A stretch of 64,000 bases of DNA from Sphingomonas sp. Leaf17 (GTDB lineage: Bacteria > Pseudomonadota > Alphaproteobacteria > Sphingomonadales > Sphingomonadaceae). Position 1 is the first letter of the stretch, and every line of letters starts with the position of its first letter. The stretch spans positions 1 through 64,000 of the forward strand of contig NZ_LMKL01000007.1 in the NCBI RefSeq assembly GCF_001421505.1, given 5' to 3'. The notes beneath the pieces were generated by a model, which was given only the letters and a program-made list of their open reading frames with translations, was not told the origin of the DNA and made no database searches. Both the position numbers and the translations under genes were made by a program. This document shows, piece after piece, positions 61,557-64,000 of this stretch.

Positions 61557-62453
61557 CGCGGTCTGATGGTCCGTGGCGCGAAGCCAGCTTTCGGGTGGCT
61601 GGCGGCGGAACCAGGTATATTGCCGCTTGGCATATTGCCGGGTGGCCAGCGCGATCGCGGCGGTCGTCTCCGTCTGTGATAGCGCGCCCGCCAGATGGGT
61701 GGCGATCGGCGCAACGCCGATGGCCCGGCGGATCGGCGCATCGGCGGGCAGGTTGTCGCGCGCGAGAAGGGCGGCGACCTCCTCCACGGCACCGCCCTGC
61801 ATCATCATTTCGGTGCGGGTGTCGATCCGCGCGAACAGCCAGTCGCGATCGGGCAGCAGAATGACCGGGGCCAGCGTGATCGTTTCGCCGATGCCGCCGG
61901 TCTTCCGTGCCTGCCAGTCGGACAGTGGCCGGCCGGTTGCGCGGATCACCTCCAGCGCGCGGGCGACTCGCGTCGTATCGGCGGGGTTCAGCCGGGCCGC
62001 CGCCTCCGGATCCGATCGGGCGAGGTCGGCATGGGCCTGCGCCACCGGCAGGGCGCGGACGGCGTCGCGGATTTGGGGGGGGGTCGTCGGCACCGGCGCG
62101 ATTCCGTCGAGCAGCGTGCGCAGGTACAGGCCGGTGCCGCCGACCAGCACCGGCAACCGCCCTTGCGCCAGCGTCTCCTTGATCGCCGCGCGCGCGTCTC
62201 CGGCCCAGCGCGCGGCGGAATAGCCGGTGTCGGCGGCGTCGACATGACCGAACAGCCGGTGCGGCACCCCGGCTTCGTCGGCGGGGGAGGGGCGTGCGGT
62301 CAGCACCGACAGGTCGGCATAGACCTGCGCCGAATCCGCGTTGATGACGGTGCCGCGATGGGCGAGCGCCACCGCGATGGCGAGCGCGGACTTGCCGCTG
62401 GCGGTCGGCCCTGCGATGAGCGCGACCCTTGGTTTGGAGGACGGTATGTTCAC
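61527..62453 (-). CDS. miaA: tRNA dimethylallyltransferase
   Basis: A 308-residue enzyme that adds the dimethylallyl group to A37 of tRNAs reading U-initial codons (including Leu TTG, Phe, Ser). The P-loop [13 protein letters not shown] is at about residue 13, DSAQVY holds the catalytic Asp, and [23 protein letters not shown] and [14 protein letters not shown] follow. The start is GTG 62453, since the P-loop is near the N terminus and no later start fits. It overlaps the divergent serB start by 8 bases, and it ends 88 bases upstream of ilvB. Confidence 0.94.
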   Translation of the reverse strand: MNIPSSKPRVALIAGPTASGKSALAIAVALAHRGTVINADSAQVYADLSVLTARPSPADEAGVPHRLFGHVDAADTGYSAARWAGDARAAIKETLAQGRLPVLVGGTGLYLRTLLDGIAPVPTTPPQIRDAVRALPVAQAHADLARSDPEAAARLNPADTTRVARALEVIRATGRPLSDWQARKTGGIGETITLAPVILLPDRDWLFARIDTRTEMMMQGGAVEEVAALLARDNLPADAPIRRAIGVAPIATHLAGALSQTETTAAIALATRQYAKRQYTWFRRQPPESWLRATDHQTAMQQFGILLR

Positions 62454-63327
62454 AGCGACGCTGATAGCAGCACAGGGCCTGGGCGCAGGCGATATTTCAT
62501 CGGCCTGCGACCGGCTGCGCGACGCCGGCTGCGCGCCGGGCGCGTCCGGCTGGATCGATACGGGCGTGGCGGCCGATATCCTGTTCGGCATGGCCCCCGA
62601 TGCCGCGCGGGCCGCGCTGGAGGGGGCCTTCCCGGCAACCGACATCGTCGTGCAGTCGTCGGCCGCGCGGACCCGCACGCTGCTGGTCGCCGACATGGAT
62701 TCGACGATGATTACCGTCGAATGCATCGACGAACTGGCGGACTATGCCGGCATCAAGGCCGAGGTCGCGGCGGTGACCGAGGCGGCGATGCGCGGCGAAC
62801 TGGACTTCGGCGCGGCGCTGGATGCGCGCGTCGCGCTGCTGAAGGGGCTGGACGAGGGCGTCATCGCGCGGTGCCTGGCCGAGCGGGTGACGATCATGCC
62901 CGGTGCCAAGCCGCTGGTGCGGACGATGCGCGCGCGCGGCGGTCATGCGGTGCTGGTGTCGGGTGGTTTTACCCGGTTTGCCGAGCCGGTGGCGGCCGAG
63001 ATCGGCTTCGATCGCGCGGTTGCCAACCGGCTGGAGATCATCGACGGAAAACTGACGGGGACGGTCGCCAGACCGATCGTCGGATCGGATACCAAGGTCG
63101 AGACCCTGCTGGCGACGATCGCGCAGCTTGGCATCGACGACTCGGCCAGTCTTGCGGTCGGCGACGGGGCGAACGATCTGGCGATGATCCGCCGCGCCGG
63201 GCTGGGCGTCGCCTATCGCGCCAAGCCGATCGTGGCCGAGGCGGCGGGCGTCCGCATCGACCACAACGACCTGACCGCGCTGCTCTATGTGCAGGGAATC
63301 GCGCGCAGCCAGTGGGTCGACGCCTGA
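62446..63327 (+). CDS. serB: Phosphoserine phosphatase
   Basis: Last step of serine synthesis. The 293-residue HAD-superfamily enzyme has the nucleophile motif DMDSTMI (about 84-90), the Thr/Ser motif LVSGGFTRF, the lysine in DTKVETL, and [11 protein letters not shown] for magnesium. The N-terminal 80 residues form an ACT-like domain. ATG 62446 gives a standard length and means that the first bases overlap the start region of divergent miaA. Confidence 0.96.
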   Translation: MFTATLIAAQGLGAGDISSACDRLRDAGCAPGASGWIDTGVAADILFGMAPDAARAALEGAFPATDIVVQSSAARTRTLLVADMDSTMITVECIDELADYAGIKAEVAAVTEAAMRGELDFGAALDARVALLKGLDEGVIARCLAERVTIMPGAKPLVRTMRARGGHAVLVSGGFTRFAEPVAAEIGFDRAVANRLEIIDGKLTGTVARPIVGSDTKVETLLATIAQLGIDDSASLAVGDGANDLAMIRRAGLGVAYRAKPIVAEAAGVRIDHNDLTALLYVQGIARSQWVDA

Positions 63328-63330
63328 ACC

Positions 63331-63364
63331 GTCGCCCCCTGATCCCCGGACCTCAGGGAGCGAC
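63331..63364. terminator. Hairpin between convergent serB and SPOR genes
   Basis: GTCGC-C-CCCTGA (63331-63342) pairs with TCAGGG-A-GCGAC (63353-63364) around a 10-base loop. It starts 4 bases after the serB stop and overlaps the stop of the convergent gene, so it can serve as a terminator in both directions. There is no T-run. Confidence 0.45.
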
Positions 63365-64000
63365 GACCACGCAAGGAATGCCCGATGCGGCGCAGGCCTT
63401 GGCGGCGGCGGCCTTCGACGGATAGGGGCCGGCCTGCAACCGGGTGATGGTGCCCGCGCGGACATAGCTGGCTTGCGCGCCGTTCATCCGCCCGCGCACC
63501 TTGGCCCACTGCGCCTGCGCATTGCCCTGACCGCTGAACGCGCCAAGCTGGACGCGCCATTTGCCGGTTGCAGGGGCCGTTACGGTGACGGTGGGAGTGG
63601 GTTTCGGCACTGGCTTTGCCGCGACCTTGGCCGGCGGTGGCGTCTTGTCGCGTGACGCGGTGGCGGTCGGGGCCGGCTTCGGCCGCATGGCTGGCGTGGC
63701 CGACGGTTTCGGCGCGGGCGCCGGCGTGGCCTGCGCGGTGCGGACAGGCGGCGGTGCTGGCCGTGCCGGGGGCGCGTCGGTGTTGCGGACGGTCGACACC
63801 GGCGGCGGCGTCATCGGCCGGGTCGCGGCCTGCGCCTGATATTGCTGGGCCAGCACGGTGCCCTTCTGGCGTTCGTCGGGCGAGATATACTGGTCCATCT
63901 GCGACAGGGTCTGCTGCGCGGCGGGCAGGCCCGAGGCCGACGCCCGCGTCATCAGCGCATAGGCGCGGATCCAGTCCTTCGGCACGCCGTCCCCGTTGAA
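63353..64000 (-). CDS. SPOR-domain protein with Sel1-like repeat, 5' end cut by window
   Basis: The open frame runs to the window edge, so the N terminus is missing. The visible 215 residues begin inside a Sel1-like repeat (GVPKDWIRAYALMTRASASGLPAAQ), pass through a long Pro/Ala/Thr-rich linker (about 60-130) and end in a SPOR domain (WRVQLGAFSGQGNAQAQWAKV to LQAGPYPSKAAAAKACAASG). SPOR domains bind denuded septal peptidoglycan, and sphingomonad proteins of this type are periplasmic or membrane-anchored. It is convergent with serB. Confidence 0.88.
   Translation of the reverse strand, partial: FNGDGVPKDWIRAYALMTRASASGLPAAQQTLSQMDQYISPDERQKGTVLAQQYQAQAATRPMTPPPVSTVRNTDAPPARPAPPPVRTAQATPAPAPKPSATPAMRPKPAPTATASRDKTPPPAKVAAKPVPKPTPTVTVTAPATGKWRVQLGAFSGQGNAQAQWAKVRGRMNGAQASYVRAGTITRLQAGPYPSKAAAAKACAASGIPCVVVAP

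Overview
The window is GC-rich chromosomal DNA (about two thirds G+C by eye). Gene content points to an alphaproteobacterium of the Sphingomonadales, most likely Sphingomonas or a close relative. The supporting signs are the rph-rdgB / hrcA-grpE arrangement, the alphaproteobacterial heat-shock promoter in front of dnaK, a serB / miaA-ilvB-ilvH-ilvC block, many short dispersed palindromes, and a one-chain GH18-NodB-GT2 polysaccharide protein. Nearly everything is ordinary core genome. No prophage, CRISPR array, toxin-antitoxin pair or defence island was found. Taxonomy is inferred from gene order and protein style, not from a search.

Layout. 1-110: right end of an IS5-type insertion sequence. 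270-3863: rdgB and rph on the minus strand, then a small lipoprotein, hrcA and grpE. 4046-7023: a threonine-synthase-like enzyme, two small membrane or lipoprotein genes, a zinc-protease-like protein and a PCu(A)C copper chaperone. 7074-14272: dnaK-dnaJ-tlyA, tspO, ubiK, a YbjN protein, proC and one lower-GC gene of unknown function. 14312-25478: marR facing ilvE, tRNA-Gln, a DUF3857/transglutaminase/TPR protein, two envelope glycan proteins and a nitronate monooxygenase-like flavoprotein. 25556-36375: a hydroxyacid dehydrogenase, an SH3 protein, a thiolase, a prepilin peptidase and tamA-tamB. 36439-42871: a Baeyer-Villiger-type monooxygenase followed by tetR-emrA-emrB-nodT, a self-contained efflux operon. 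42924-48654: argE, then a signalling block with an EAL phosphodiesterase, a TPR-containing histidine kinase and a single-domain response regulator. 48673-54634: a methyltransferase, comF, a glutaredoxin/amidohydrolase/DUF1178 operon, tRNA-Arg, SWIB and DUF2945 small proteins, and folE-SDR-folB. 54746-64000: leuA, a BLUF photoreceptor, yceI, ilvC-ilvH-ilvB, miaA, serB and a SPOR protein cut by the window end.

Three themes link the genes. Protein quality control (hrcA, grpE, dnaK, dnaJ) is tied to a sigma-32-type promoter. Branched-chain amino acid synthesis (leuA, ilvBHC, ilvE) shows two candidate translation-coupled leaders. One is a 15-residue leucine-containing peptide in front of leuA. The other is the last nine codons of miaA, including ATA TTG TTG, directly before a large hairpin upstream of ilvB. 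Envelope work (tamAB, the polysaccharide proteins, efflux, lipoproteins) makes up much of the rest. The two leaders are the observations I would check first.
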